Below, one piece after another: positions 1 through 9,199 of a stretch of DNA of 64,000 nucleotides (positions within the stretch are counted from its first letter, which is position 1; each line of letters opens with the position of its first letter). The translations under genes were made by a program, and so were the position numbers. Source of the DNA: Candidatus Nitrotoga sp. AM1P (lineage in GTDB: Bacteria > Pseudomonadota > Gammaproteobacteria > Burkholderiales > Gallionellaceae); contig NZ_AP019547.1 of assembly GCF_013168275.1 (NCBI RefSeq), forward strand, positions 1,364,001 to 1,428,000, in the 5' to 3' direction. A model generated the notes under the pieces. The model was not told the origin of the DNA. It searched no databases and saw only the letters and a list, made by a program, of their open reading frames with translations.

Positions 1-413
1 CCGGCCAGCACCAAATCTGGCGCCAACTCGAAAAGTGGAATGGCGAGAAACGGCCGTTCCAGGATTTCCGAGTCAGGAAGTCTGATGCCCTCCGCATCCA
101 TCGCTAGGTCGCCATATACAATCAAGTCGAGGTCTATCGTCCGTGGCGCATATTTTTCTTCTGTCCGCTTGCGCCCCAAATTGTTCTCGATGGCGCGCAA
201 CAGGCCGTACTTCACTTCCGCAGGGGGTGCTTCCGTTTCAATCTCCACTACGCAATTATAGTAAGACGGCTGCTCCGGGCGACCGAGCACATCGGTGCAA
301 TAGACCATGGATACGCCGATGAGGCGCGTTTGCAGGGCAATGCTGCGAATCGCGGCCCACACATTTTCTGCGGGTTCGATATTCGAGCCGATGCCGATGA
401 AGGCACGTGCCAT
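1..413 (-). CDS. folK: 2-amino-4-hydroxy-6-hydroxymethyldihydropteridine pyrophosphokinase (HPPK), partial
   Basis: Transfers pyrophosphate from ATP to 6-hydroxymethyl-dihydropterin in cytoplasmic folate synthesis. Translating the minus strand from the ATG at 413 gives MARAFIGIGSNIEP at the N-terminus, then the family pattern LGRKRTEEKYAPRTIDLDLI with the catalytic Asp pair of the DLDL motif. About 137 codons are present; the 3' end lies outside the window. The start is 7 bp past the stop of folB, so the two genes form a folB-folK operon. The call rests on the conserved RTIDLDL block and on the neighbour. Confidence 0.93.
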   Translation of the reverse strand, partial: MARAFIGIGSNIEPAENVWAAIRSIALQTRLIGVSMVYCTDVLGRPEQPSYYNCVVEIETEAPPAEVKYGLLRAIENNLGRKRTEEKYAPRTIDLDLIVYGDLAMDAEGIRLPDSEILERPFLAIPLFELAPDLVLA

Positions 414-419
414 AGCCTC

Positions 420-770
420 TCAGCGCTTCCGGGTAATTTCCACTGTCACGCTCCTGGCAAAGCGCAATGCATGCGGCTTTTCCACGCATACATCGACCTG
501 TTGCACACCCTGCTGGTCGAGGCACGCTTCCGCAATGGTTTCCGCCAGTGCCTCTACCAGAAAATATTGGGAGCCTTCTGCCATCGCAAGGACGCGTTTC
601 TTAAGTGCGCGGTAATCGACGGTGTCCTCGATGTGATCGCTTTTGCCGGCCTTGCGCAGATCGGTATAGATGGTCAGGCTAATCACCACATCCTGCTTTT
701 CGCGGCGCTCACTTTCGTTGATGCCCAAAATGCAGCGCACAAGAAGATCACAAATGCGGATGCGGTCCAT
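420..770 (-). CDS. folB: dihydroneopterin aldolase
   Basis: Cleaves 7,8-dihydroneopterin to 6-hydroxymethyl-dihydropterin and glycolaldehyde, the step just before FolK. The 116-residue product starts MDRIRICDLLVRCILGI and has the family features GINESERREKQ, a central DYRALKKRV and C-terminal VEKPHALRFA with the conserved Lys-Pro. The frame is open to 818, but I chose the ATG at 770 because AAGGACGTT precedes it as a ribosome site and the length then matches the usual ~118 residues. Directly upstream of folK on the same strand. Confidence 0.93.
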   Translation of the reverse strand: MDRIRICDLLVRCILGINESERREKQDVVISLTIYTDLRKAGKSDHIEDTVDYRALKKRVLAMAEGSQYFLVEALAETIAEACLDQQGVQQVDVCVEKPHALRFARSVTVEITRKR

Positions 771-833
771 AACGTCCTTTCTATATTTTCCCGAGTTATC
801 TGTAGTGGAAACCAACAAAAACAGCGGTGCAAA

Positions 834-2036
834 CTAGCGGATGAGGCCGCGTAATTTCTCTGGCGTCATCCGTTCCCCTTTCCTGATGAGCGCGCGTGCC
901 ACTTCGACCTTGTCCCACACGTTGCACATCATCACGCCCCGAACCATCCCGTCGCGTAGGTAATAGATGACGCCGGTGTCGTTTTCCTTCTGCCAGTCGC
1001 CGAAGGTTTCCAGCCGCGAATCGATCTCACCGGTCGCCTCATAGCCAAACTCGAACAGGTCGGAGAAAAAATATGGCTGATAGGTAAAAGGCTCATGCGC
1101 GCCGGCCATATTCCGCCCCGCCCATTGCCCCTGGTTAAGAGCGTTGTCCCAGTGCTCGATGCGCATCGGCTGTCCCAGCACTCGGTAAGGAAAAAATGCG
1201 TTGTCGCCTGCGGCATAAATACCCAGATGAGAAGTTTCGAGGTATTCGTTCACCACGATTCCGTTGCCTACTTCCAGACCGCCGCTTCTGGCCAGTTCCA
1301 TCTCCGGGATAACACCCACGCCAACGATCACGATATCCGATGCGATCGTCTCGCCATTCCCGGTGCGAGTGATGAATTTAGCACCGTCCCTGCTGAAAGA
1401 AACGGGTTTATCACCTGCCAGTATTCTGATGCCATTCTCTTGATAGCGTTGCTGTACTGCCCGCCCCAGATAGTCCGGAAGAACGCGATCGCAGAGGAGT
1501 GTGCCGGGAAAGATCATGGTGACATGCAGCTTGTTGATGTTGAGCGCAGCGGCCAATTCCGAACCGATGAACCCGCCGCCGACCACTACCGCAGACTTTC
1601 CCTCTGCGGCCAGGTCCCGTGTGCGTAGATAATCATCCAGATTACGGAAATAACAGATGCCATCAAGATCGCCACCGGGGACGTCCAGTGTCCGCGACTT
1701 GCAGCCCGTTGCCAGCAGTAATTTCCCGTAGCCGTAGGTCTCGCCATTGGTGGTGGTTATGGTTTTTTTTCCGGGATCGAGCCGAGCCGCCTTTGCTCCC
1801 AGCGCCAGGGTCACGGCATGAGTGTCGTAGAACGCGCGGTCATGGAGAAAGATATCCTCCACTTTCTTTTTGCCGAGCCACAACTTCTTGGACAGCGGTG
1901 GCCGGTCATAAGGCAAGTGACTTTCCTCACAGGCCAAAAGTATCCTGCCCGTCGTATCAAGCCCGCGAATACCCTGCACTGCCGACGCACCCGTCAGTCC
2001 CCCGCCCACAATCACATAATCGTAAATGTGCTCCAT
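834..2036 (-). CDS. FAD-dependent pyridine nucleotide-disulphide oxidoreductase (AIF/rubredoxin-reductase type)
   Basis: A 400-residue flavoprotein. The N-terminal Rossmann motif VIVGGGLTGASA binds FAD, the middle motif VVVGGGFIGSELAAAL binds NAD(P)H, and GIYAAGDNAFF is the second FAD-contact motif. This order is that of ferredoxin/rubredoxin reductases and AIF-like oxidoreductases that pass electrons from NAD(P)H to a small redox protein. The C-terminal ~80 residues match the reductase C-terminal domain of AIF-like proteins. The partner is not adjacent, so the substrate is unknown. GGGAGAAAGAT is a good ribosome site before the ATG at 2036. It lies 15 bp from the stretch upstream of folB and may be co-transcribed with the folate genes. 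Confidence 0.85.
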   Translation of the reverse strand: MEHIYDYVIVGGGLTGASAVQGIRGLDTTGRILLACEESHLPYDRPPLSKKLWLGKKKVEDIFLHDRAFYDTHAVTLALGAKAARLDPGKKTITTTNGETYGYGKLLLATGCKSRTLDVPGGDLDGICYFRNLDDYLRTRDLAAEGKSAVVVGGGFIGSELAAALNINKLHVTMIFPGTLLCDRVLPDYLGRAVQQRYQENGIRILAGDKPVSFSRDGAKFITRTGNGETIASDIVIVGVGVIPEMELARSGGLEVGNGIVVNEYLETSHLGIYAAGDNAFFPYRVLGQPMRIEHWDNALNQGQWAGRNMAGAHEPFTYQPYFFSDLFEFGYEATGEIDSRLETFGDWQKENDTGVIYYLRDGMVRGVMMCNVWDKVEVARALIRKGERMTPEKLRGLIR

Positions 2037-2331
2037 ATCTTTCTCCCGGTGAATGAGTGAGGTTCATTATACGTCTATCCTAATAAGGGGTCATCAGAGA
2101 GCATTTTCCAATATGAAATGAGTCTGAAGGGTTATCGTATTTCCACCGAGGAATGAGTCTGAAATTGAACTTCTGAATCGGTCATTATGCGCAGCATGGG
2201 CGATCAATATGGAAGAAGCAGTGCGACACGAAATCGCTTGTAACAGTTGTTTCCACATTAATAAGGAGGAAACCATCAGTGTCACCTGATAAATCTAAGA
2301 GCCTGAATAAAGAGCGGCCTCGACCGTATAA

Positions 2332-3109
2332 GGACTGCATACTGGCAGTGTTCGATGTGCCGAGAACACCACTGCAATCTGCGGGACGATTTTCCACGCC
2401 TCGAAGCTGCCATTGACACACTGATTTTTGGGTATGCATCTGTTGAGTCAATCGAAGAACAGCATATCGGCGCTGGAACTCAAACGTCATTTGAGGGTGC
2501 GCTACAAGACTGCCTGGCTGTTGAAACACCAGCTGATGCAAATCATGACGGTGCGGGAAGAATCGCGCCAGCTCGACGGTCGCGTTGAGATCGACGACGC
2601 TTATCTGGGTGGGGAGTTGTTCGGCGGCAAGAGCGGCCGGGGCTCGGAGAACAAGGTGCCCTTCATCGCTGCGGTGCAGACCACTGAAACCGGCGATCCG
2701 TTGTTCGTTTGCCTGACCAAGCTGGAATTGATCAAAGACGCGATTACCCCGTGGGCGAAGAAATCGCTGTGCGCGTCGGTTAATGTCATTTCCGATAATT
2801 TGTGGTACTTCCGAACCGTCACAGAATCTGGAGCCACTCACAAGCGCACGTCACCAGCGGTACTGACTGCGGAAGCTGGAGAAATTTCGCGCGGTTAATA
2901 CCCTCTTGGGCAATCTGAAAACGACGTACTCCGGAACCTACCATACGTTCGATTTCTCCAAGTACACCCATCGTTACCTCGCCGAGTTCCAATATCGATT
3001 CAACCGCCGTTTCGACCTGTCTGTCATTCTGGTCAGACTGCTTCGAGCATCGTCCGTCACTTTGCCCTATCCTGAGCGCCTCATTCGTGCGGCTGAACAT
3101 TGTGGCTAA
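2332..3109 (+). pseudogene. IS1595-family (ISXO2-like) transposase remnant
   Basis: Three frames together give a recognisable ISXO2-like transposase. A zinc-ribbon fragment YWQCSMC sits at ~2340. The main block ALELKRHL, then VEIDDAYLGGELFGGK with the first catalytic Asp and NVISD, runs at ~2434-2800. The C-terminal FRAVNTLLGNLKTTYSG and FDFSKYTHRYLAEFQYRFN follow at ~2890-3100. There is a frameshift near 2370, an in-frame TGA at 2422-2424 where the family has Trp, and a frameshift with sequence loss near 2840-2890. No intact terminal inverted repeats were found. It cannot make a functional transposase. Confidence 0.85.
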
Positions 3110-3334
3110 TCAGGGAATGTTATATGTTCGATGGCGTACGTAAAGCGGAAAAATGAGGATTGCTAACCAACTATAGATCAACATAACCAGCAGCATTCCG
3201 TGGCCAAAAGTGCAGCGTCCATATCCGTGCAGACTAACCTCTGGTGTAGAGAATACAAGCGATGGAAATGACAGCTTTGCAAGAACAGCGACGTACCGAA
3301 AATTTCAGCTCTTTATATTGTGCTCCATGAGATT

Positions 3335-3976
3335 TCATTTCAACCTTGACCATATCTGATTCTTGACGAAATAGAGCAACGTAGTCAGCACGACCAGATA
3401 GGCGATTACATAGTAGCCTAGCCGGATACGCTCCGTTTCGTGCGGATCGGCTGCCCATGAAAGGAACGATACAATGTCGCGCGCCCGGCCTTGTATCTCG
3501 GTACGCTGCGCATCTTCGGTAGCAATGCTGATGCTGAGTATGTCGGGCATCTTGGTCCCGGGATAGACATGATTGCCCTGCATTCCCTCGGGGGTGAGGT
3601 AATAACCCACCAGATAGGAATACACATAGTTCGCTCCGCCGTCACGCGCTTTTACCATCAGAGTAAGATCAGGTGGTGCTTTGCCAAATGCCTGCAAGGC
3701 ATCGCTATCTGACATCTGCGCAAGCAACGGTGCGTCCAAGGGTTGATTGCCACGCCAAACATCCACTTTCTGCTTATCCATTCCAAAGTTAACTAAATCG
3801 CGGTATTTGATGTACTTCATGCTATGGCAACTATGGCAAACATTCATCATGGTTTCGGCGCCACGCTCTACGGCTGGCACATCAGTCTCTATGCGTATTT
3901 TTTCCAGCGTTACGTCTGTCGCCCATGCATGTACACTGAAGCAACAAAACATCGCAATCTTCAGGAGCCTGTTCAT
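3335..3976 (-). CDS. petC: ubiquinol-cytochrome c reductase, cytochrome c1 subunit
   Basis: Haem-c subunit of the bc1 complex, carrying electrons from the Rieske centre to a soluble cytochrome. The 213-residue protein has a signal peptide (MNRLLKIAMF to VHAWA), a haem attachment site CHSCH at residues 47-51, the distal Met ligand in PGTKMPDIL, and a C-terminal membrane anchor (YYVIAYLVVLTTLLYFV). It is somewhat shorter than the usual ~240-250 residues but keeps all key parts. Its ATG overlaps the petB stop in an ATGA, showing translational coupling as the last gene of petABC. Confidence 0.96.
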   Translation of the reverse strand: MNRLLKIAMFCCFSVHAWATDVTLEKIRIETDVPAVERGAETMMNVCHSCHSMKYIKYRDLVNFGMDKQKVDVWRGNQPLDAPLLAQMSDSDALQAFGKAPPDLTLMVKARDGGANYVYSYLVGYYLTPEGMQGNHVYPGTKMPDILSISIATEDAQRTEIQGRARDIVSFLSWAADPHETERIRLGYYVIAYLVVLTTLLYFVKNQIWSRLK

Positions 3977-5235
3977 GTTTTGTCGCCGCTACGGCGGCGA
4001 TTCTTGAGTTTATGCTTCTCCATGGCGAGTGATTCGCTCTTCATCTGAGTCTCCACTTCAGGAGGCAAGCCGCGTTTGATCAGCCAGCGCTCTTCCGCTT
4101 TGGATATAAACGGGATGAACAAGAACGAGCAAAAATAGCACAACGTCGCTACCCGCCCGATCACAATAGTCTGATTGGTCGAAGGAATGTAGCCGACATA
4201 ACCCAGCACCAACATATCCAGCAAAAAGAGGTAAAACTGCACCCTGTAGACAGGACGAAAATGCGCACCGCCGGGAATGCGCGATCGATCCAGAAGGGGC
4301 ATAAAGGCAAACATCATCACTGATAAACCCATCGCCACCACGCCGCCAACCATATTGGGTACTGAGCGCAAAATCGCGTAGAACGGTAGGAAGTACCATT
4401 CCGGAACAATATGGTTTGGGGTCTGCATGGGGTTGGCCGGAATGTTGTTGGCTGGCTCCATTAAACTGTCAGGCAGGAAGAATACAAAACAGCAGTAAAC
4501 GATCAAAAACAGCCCCAGTCCAAATAAATCCTTGATGGTGAAATACGGATGAAACGGGATGTTGTCCTTATCGGCCAGATTGATACCGCTTGGATTGCTG
4601 CTCTTCACCTTGTGCAGCGCCACCAGATGCACCACCACCGCGCCGATGATAAGGAATGGGAACAGATAGTGCAGTGCGAAGAAACGAGTCAGGGTGGCAT
4701 CACCCACGGCGTAGTCGCCACGCAACCAGATAACCACCTGATCGCCGACAAAGGGAGTGACGCGAAACAGATCAGTGATTACCGTCGCACCCCAGAAAGA
4801 CATTTGTCCCCACGGCAATAGATACCCCATAAAGGCAGTTGCCATCAACAGCAGTAACAAACCCTGTCCCGTCCACCACAGCAATTCGCGCGGCGCCCGG
4901 TAGGAACCGAAATACATCGTGCGCGCCATGTGGATGTAGATTACTAAGAAGAAGGCGGAAGCACCGGTCGAGTGCATATAACGCAACAGCCAGCCGTAAT
5001 TCACGTCGCGCATGATGTGCTGGATGGAATCAAAGGAAAGCGCAATATCGGCCTTGTAGTGCATAGCCAGGAATATCCCAGTGACAGTTTGAAGCATCAG
5101 CACGAATCCGGCGAGAAAGCCGAAGTTCCACCAATAGCTGAGATTGCGCGGTGTGGGATAACCCGTCAGTTCATGCTTGACGAAGCTGGTGAGAGGAAAA
5201 CGCTGATCTATCCAATTGATGATGCGGCTGGGCAT
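3973..5235 (-). CDS. petB: ubiquinol-cytochrome c reductase, cytochrome b subunit
   Basis: Integral membrane di-haem subunit of bc1, holding the quinol-oxidising and quinone-reducing sites. The 420-residue sequence has the typical N-terminal PTPRNLSYWWNFG, the TM helix with GYLLPWGQMSFWG, and the Qo-site motif PEWYFLPFYAILR. Several hydrophobic helices follow. It starts 9 bp after petA and overlaps petC by 4 bp. In an autotrophic or iron-oxidising betaproteobacterium the complex could also run in reverse to supply NADH, but nothing in the sequence decides this. Confidence 0.97.
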   Translation of the reverse strand: MPSRIINWIDQRFPLTSFVKHELTGYPTPRNLSYWWNFGFLAGFVLMLQTVTGIFLAMHYKADIALSFDSIQHIMRDVNYGWLLRYMHSTGASAFFLVIYIHMARTMYFGSYRAPRELLWWTGQGLLLLLMATAFMGYLLPWGQMSFWGATVITDLFRVTPFVGDQVVIWLRGDYAVGDATLTRFFALHYLFPFLIIGAVVVHLVALHKVKSSNPSGINLADKDNIPFHPYFTIKDLFGLGLFLIVYCCFVFFLPDSLMEPANNIPANPMQTPNHIVPEWYFLPFYAILRSVPNMVGGVVAMGLSVMMFAFMPLLDRSRIPGGAHFRPVYRVQFYLFLLDMLVLGYVGYIPSTNQTIVIGRVATLCYFCSFLFIPFISKAEERWLIKRGLPPEVETQMKSESLAMEKHKLKNRRRSGDKT

Positions 5236-5244
5236 GATCGTCTC

Positions 5245-5754
5245 CTAAGCCACTCCGATGACGATTTTGTTTTCCGTCACAAAGTGATACGGCGGCACCT
5301 CAAGGTTCTTCGGTGCGGGACCGCGTATGACGCGACCGCTTTCGTCATATTCACTACCGTGACAGTGACATACCCAACCTGGGCCTTCCTTGTTCGGCAC
5401 ACATCCCATGTGCGTGCAGACGCCGACTACGATAAGCCACCCAGGCTTTTGCACACGCTTGCTATCCGGCTCCGGATCGAACCCGCCATTAGAAGCGCCC
5501 GCCGTTTTGATCTGCTCTGGCGTACGTCGCATAATGAACACTGGCTTGCCCTGCCAGGCGATGGTATGCATTGCTCCCAGCGCAATATCGGATAGATCCA
5601 CTTCAGTCTCTGCCTTCGCCAGCACATCTGAACTCGGATTCATGCTGTCGACAAATGGGATACAGGTTACGACTACGCCCGCGCCACCAACCACAGAAGT
5701 CAGTTTGATTAAAAAATTGCGGCGATCGCCATCGTTTAAAATCATTTTCTTCAT
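5245..5754 (-). CDS. petA: ubiquinol-cytochrome c reductase, Rieske iron-sulfur subunit
   Basis: The 169-residue Rieske protein holds the [2Fe-2S] cluster that takes the first electron from quinol. The cluster-binding loops are CTHMGC (residues 113-118) and CHCHGS (129-134), giving the two Cys and two His ligands plus the disulphide Cys pair. The N-terminus has DRRNFLIK followed by a hydrophobic stretch (residues 18-32), which is the uncleaved Tat-type anchor usual for this subunit. It is the first gene of petABC; a GGGGGG-rich ribosome site lies upstream. The promoter is presumably in the ~270 bp between 5755 and 6025, where no clear boxes were assigned. Confidence 0.96.
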   Translation of the reverse strand: MKKMILNDGDRRNFLIKLTSVVGGAGVVVTCIPFVDSMNPSSDVLAKAETEVDLSDIALGAMHTIAWQGKPVFIMRRTPEQIKTAGASNGGFDPEPDSKRVQKPGWLIVVGVCTHMGCVPNKEGPGWVCHCHGSEYDESGRVIRGPAPKNLEVPPYHFVTENKIVIGVA

Positions 5755-6025
5755 CTTGCCGCCCCCCTGAGAATAATACCGATCACTAATTTAACGGCGC
5801 ATCCTACGCCTGCATTCTGCCCTTCACAATAAATTCGATGAAAGAGCGAACGTGGTCATGAGTACGAAGTAAAAATACGCTTCAAAAAACACTCAGACAT
5901 CCTTACAAGCCGGTTCTGTCGCATTAATGGCACTTCTAAAATTCGCCACCAATCGCTCCCTGAGGCGTTAGTTACGGCCAGAACTTTGAGATTATACGTC
6001 CATCACCGCTCTACCCAATCTTTCC

Positions 6026-6244
6026 ATGCTCACACCCAAATACCCTAGCTTTTTTGATGTTGAGACACACACCGCCAAGTTGACGGTGATGGGTTACCCG
6101 CTGGTGAAACTCAATACCCAGGTCAACTGGGAAGCCTTTCAACCTGATTTGGCACGGGTACATGCCAAGGAAAAGAAGAGCAACGCCGGGGCCAAGCCGA
6201 TTGACGTGGCTCCCATGTTCAAGATGCTGGGTCTCCAGCATGGA
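6026..6244 (+). pseudogene. IS5-family transposase, N-terminal fragment
   Basis: The first ~73 codons (SFFDVETHTAKL, then VNWEAFQPDLARVH and KSNAGAKPIDV) match the start of IS5-type transposases. Similarity stops at about LGLQHG (~6244), where the reading frame runs on into unrelated glucoamylase-like sequence. No catalytic residues are left, so this is a truncated insertion-sequence end rather than a gene. Confidence 0.82.
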
Positions 6245-6560
6245 ATGGCGATTCCAATTTATTTTGCTGGGTCTGTCGTCAAATATCACGAAGATCACAC
6301 CCTTTCCGGCGCGTGTATAGCCAGCTTGGTGTTGGTATGGGGGATGCCAGCAGCAGACGCGGTAGCTACTATCTGGTGTGGACGCGCGATCGTGAAGATG
6401 CCCAGCGCGCTGGTGACACTCGGCTATATTGCTAACGCGCAGAACATTTTGATTTACCTCATCGCTACCCAGCAGGCCGATGGGCACTGGTTGCAAAATT
6501 AATGGATGGGCAGCAAACCTTTCTGGCAGGGCGTTGACAAGATGGATACGGCACTAGCGT
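6245..6560 (+). pseudogene. glycoside hydrolase family 15 (glucoamylase) remnant
   Basis: Downstream of the IS5 fragment, the translation shows the bacterial GH15 pattern in two frames: KYHEDHTLSGACIASL and VWG, then SRRGSYYLVWTRD, then IYLIATQQADGHWLQN and, after a stop, WMGSKPFWQGVDKMDTA. Family members read roughly EDxTxPGAxIASLxxPWG, GGYHLVWxRD, and ATQxADGHWPQNxWxxGxPxW. At least one frameshift (near 6345) and a stop (6500-6502) break it, and both ends are missing. GH15 enzymes remove glucose from starch- or glycogen-like glucans. It is a decayed fragment, probably cut by the adjacent IS5 and IS630 insertions. Confidence 0.72.
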
Positions 6561-6566
6561 AGTGCG

Positions 6567-7300
6567 TCAATTATAAGTGTACTTATTCAAGGTAGTACGA
6601 GCGCGGGTGACCTTGGCGAGGATGTCGCTGGCCTTTGCTGTCCAGACAAACGGCTTTGGTCTGGCGTTATGCACAGCGATATATTCGTTGATGGCGGCCT
6701 CCAGTTCGGCCACGCTGGTGAAGGCGCCACGACGAATGCGTTTGTCTGTAATGTCGCGAAAGAACCGCTCGACCATGTTGAGCCATGAAGAGCTGGTGGG
6801 TGTGAAATGGATATGAAAGCGTAGGTGCTTGACCAGCCAAGCCATGACCTCTGGGTGCTTGTGGGTTGCATAGTTATCCACGACCAGGTGCAGTCCTTGG
6901 TCTCGGCGTCTTGCGATCAATCATCTTGAGAAACTTCAGCCACTCCTGATGTCGATGGAGTGGGTCGGTCATTGACAGCACCTTGCCATCCAGCATATTC
7001 AGTGCAGCAAACAGTGTCATTACACCATTGCGTTTGTAGTCGTGAGTCATTGTTCTGCCTCTCGTCCGCGCTTGAGGGGTAGGCCAGGCTGCGTACGGTC
7101 AAGTGCCTGAATCTGCGTTTTTATCGCAACACAGCACCAGCGCATGCTCGGGCGGATCGAGGTACAGGCCAGCGATGTCCTCAAGTTTTTCAATGAAATG
7201 TGTATCATTGGAAAGTTTGAAAGACCCGACCCGATGCGGCTTGAGTCCATGGGCCATGGCGCAGCAACATCGAGTACACTTGTGTTTCTCGCACATGACG
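6567..7300 (-). pseudogene. IS630-family transposase remnant
   Basis: Three minus-strand frames rebuild an IS630-type DDE transposase: [18 protein letters not shown] and [19 protein letters not shown] at ~7140-7260, [15 protein letters not shown] and YKRNGVMTLFAALNMLDGK at ~6980-7110, then LHLVVDNYATHKHPEV and HFTPTSSSWLNMVERFF at ~6680-6890 with the C-terminal catalytic Asp and Glu region. Frameshifts near 7110, 7060 and 6910 separate the pieces. The N-terminal HTH is mostly absent. It is non-functional. Confidence 0.85.
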
Positions 7301-7342
7301 TCGAGATCGGCCTAATCCCATTACTTTCTACGCGAAGTTCCT

Positions 7343-8219
7343 ATGACGAATTCACGCGAAGTTCAGACACCCCACGATTCCCTTGAGATGCGTCTCACCA
7401 CCGCGGATGACCGCATCCGCCTGAGCGATTGGACGCCTCCGCAAGCAGGTGTAGTGCCTCGTCTTCATATCGGCAAGCGTTGGATGAATGCATTGTGGAT
7501 CGTCCCGATTGTGACCGCGAACTTGATCGTCTGCGTCGCTGTCTGTCAAGAGTTACGCGCGATACCCGGGCACACCTGCGTCCGCGCCCACGGTTTACTC
7601 CGGCTTTCCCTGGTGGCTGCGCCTGTAGCACTTCTTCAATTTGTTCTTTATGGTGTTCATCATCCGCGCGGGTATACAGATCCTCACTGACCACCCACGC
7701 CTATATTGGAAGCGCGATTGCACCCCTGGCACGGAGTGGTTCCGCTTCCAAAAGGAAGTTCCTCGGAATCGGATCTGGACTTCGAAGGATGACTCGGTGA
7801 CCATCCCGAAATGGCTGGGCATTCCGGGCATTCGCCACTCGATAGGGCTCGCCCGCTGGTGGCATTTCTCCTTCAATCTCTTATGGGTGATAAACGGCAC
7901 GTTCTTTTTCATATTGTTGTTTACGACCGACCAATGGCAGAGGTTGGTGCCGACGACCTGGGCGGTTTTTCCCAACGCGCTCTCGACTGCTCTTCAGTAT
8001 TGGTCGCTGAATTTTCCCGTAGAGCATGCCTGGACCCGTTATAACAGCTTGCAGCGACTCACCTACTTCATCACAGTGTTCATTGCCGCTCCCCTAGCGA
8101 TCATCACCGGCTTGATGCAGGGTCCAGCCATCGCCAACAAGCTCGGCTGGTTCGCAAAAATACTTAACCGGCAAGCAGCCCAGACCATCCACTTCTTCGT
8201 GTTGTGCTGGTTTTTGCTT
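7343..8219 (+). pseudogene. cytochrome b561-type domain of a molybdopterin oxidoreductase-like protein, truncated
   Basis: From an ATG at 7343 the frame gives a cytoplasmic lead, then a first helix (ALWIVPIVTANLIVCVAV). A frameshift at ~7560 leads into YSGFPWWLRL, an in-frame TAG at ~7628 where Gln would be expected, then FFNLFFMVFIIRAGIQIL and the well-kept block from DHPRLYWKRDCTPGTEW to GLMQGPAIANKLGWF (7680-8160), with conserved His in RHSIGLARWWHF. This resembles the membrane cytochrome b domain of fused Mo-oxidoreductases of the sulfite-oxidase type. The gene stops at FFVLCWFLL, where a 722-bp insertion element begins. No catalytic Mo domain follows, so it is dead. Confidence 0.68.
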
Positions 8220-8941
8220 GGCTGTGTTCGTAAATCATGTTGGTAGCTCATCTGGTGAGCCACTCTGACGTGCATACTGTATATCAAGGTGCATGTGCAC
8301 CGGTTCATGCAGGAGGCAGAAATGAGAAGGCCGGAGTTGAAACGAATCACTGCCGCGTTGCGGTAACTGACGCCCGATCAGCGTAAGCGTGTAGCGGTTG
8401 AAATTGCCGAGGCTGACGAAACAATGTTCTTGCTGTCGTTCAAGGGAAAGCGGAGCGGTCTGGATCGCAAGGCACGAAAGCGCGGCGGGAAAGCCACCCA
8501 GCGCGGTTTCTCGCACGAACAGGTGCTGGTTGCTCGTGATCGTGCCGGTGCGACGATGGATTGTGTGCTGAAGGCAATGGGTATGACAACGTTGTCTGTT
8601 GCGCTGAAACCGTTCTTGGCGAAAGAGGTTGTACTCTGTACCGACGGTAGCAAGGCGTTTGCCGGCGCAGCACGTAAGTTGGGCATCGAGCATCACGCTG
8701 TCAACCTGTCAGCAGGCATCCGCGTCGACGGTGCTTGGCACGTGCAGAATGTCAACGTTTATCACAGCCGGCTCAAAGCCTGGGTACAAAAGTTTCGCGG
8801 TGTGGCCACCTGCTACTTGGCCAACTATTTCGGCTGGTTTCGTGCCCTTGACCGTGAAAAAGGCAATGGACCGAAACCCCAGCAGTGGCTGGCTATGGCG
8901 ATCGGTGAAACGGTCTAACAACATGATTTGCGAACACAGCC
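8220..8941 (+). mobile_element. IS1595-type element with 23-bp terminal inverted repeats
   Basis: The two ends, 8220-8242 and 8919-8941, are inverted repeats of 23 bp with a single mismatch, each beginning GGCTGTGTTCG. Between them lies one plus-strand transposase frame. At 722 bp it is shorter than usual for the family because the N-terminal zinc-ribbon part is missing. No target-site duplication could be recognised in the flanks. The left end interrupts a cytochrome-b pseudogene. Confidence 0.8.
8322..8918 (+). pseudogene. ISXO2-like (IS1595) transposase with an early stop
   Basis: An AGGAGG site at 8311-8316 precedes an ATG at 8322 that opens 14 codons and then hits TAA at 8364-8366. The same frame continues to 8918 with LTPDQRKRVAVEIAEADE, FLLSFKGKRSGLDRKARKRG, VLVARDRAGATMDCVL, VLCTDGSKAF and VNVYHSRLKAWVQKFRGVATCYL, the conserved ISXO2-like core with acidic catalytic residues. 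An internal start at 8424 would remove the first catalytic Asp. The element is therefore probably immobile unless helped in trans. Confidence 0.78.
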
Positions 8942-9199
8942 TAAATAAAACCCGTAAATCTAAACTATGTTTTCTTCCCCGACAGTTACCCCGAACACAA
9001 TTCACAAGGAGATAATGGGCTGGCAAAATATAGAGCCTAAATAAATTTTTGATATGAGACCATGAATAACAATTTATGGGAACAAGTGTAAAAGCCTCCG
9101 AGGATTATCAGTCGATCATACTACTGTCCTTTCGGTCACTGTAGAAGTAAGGCGTTTCACAACACGAAGGACGCGTCATTTATATTAAAACTTGTAAGA

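Noticed and set aside
7330..7364. Repeated ACGCGAAGTTC (24 bp apart) as IS630 target duplication
   Set aside because: Second copy lies within the first codons of the cytochrome pseudogene and the spacing does not bracket an element.
8938..9045. Two copies of AGCCTAAATAAA as target-site repeats of a small element
   Set aside because: 12 bp, AT-rich, and the ~95 bp between them shows no inverted ends.
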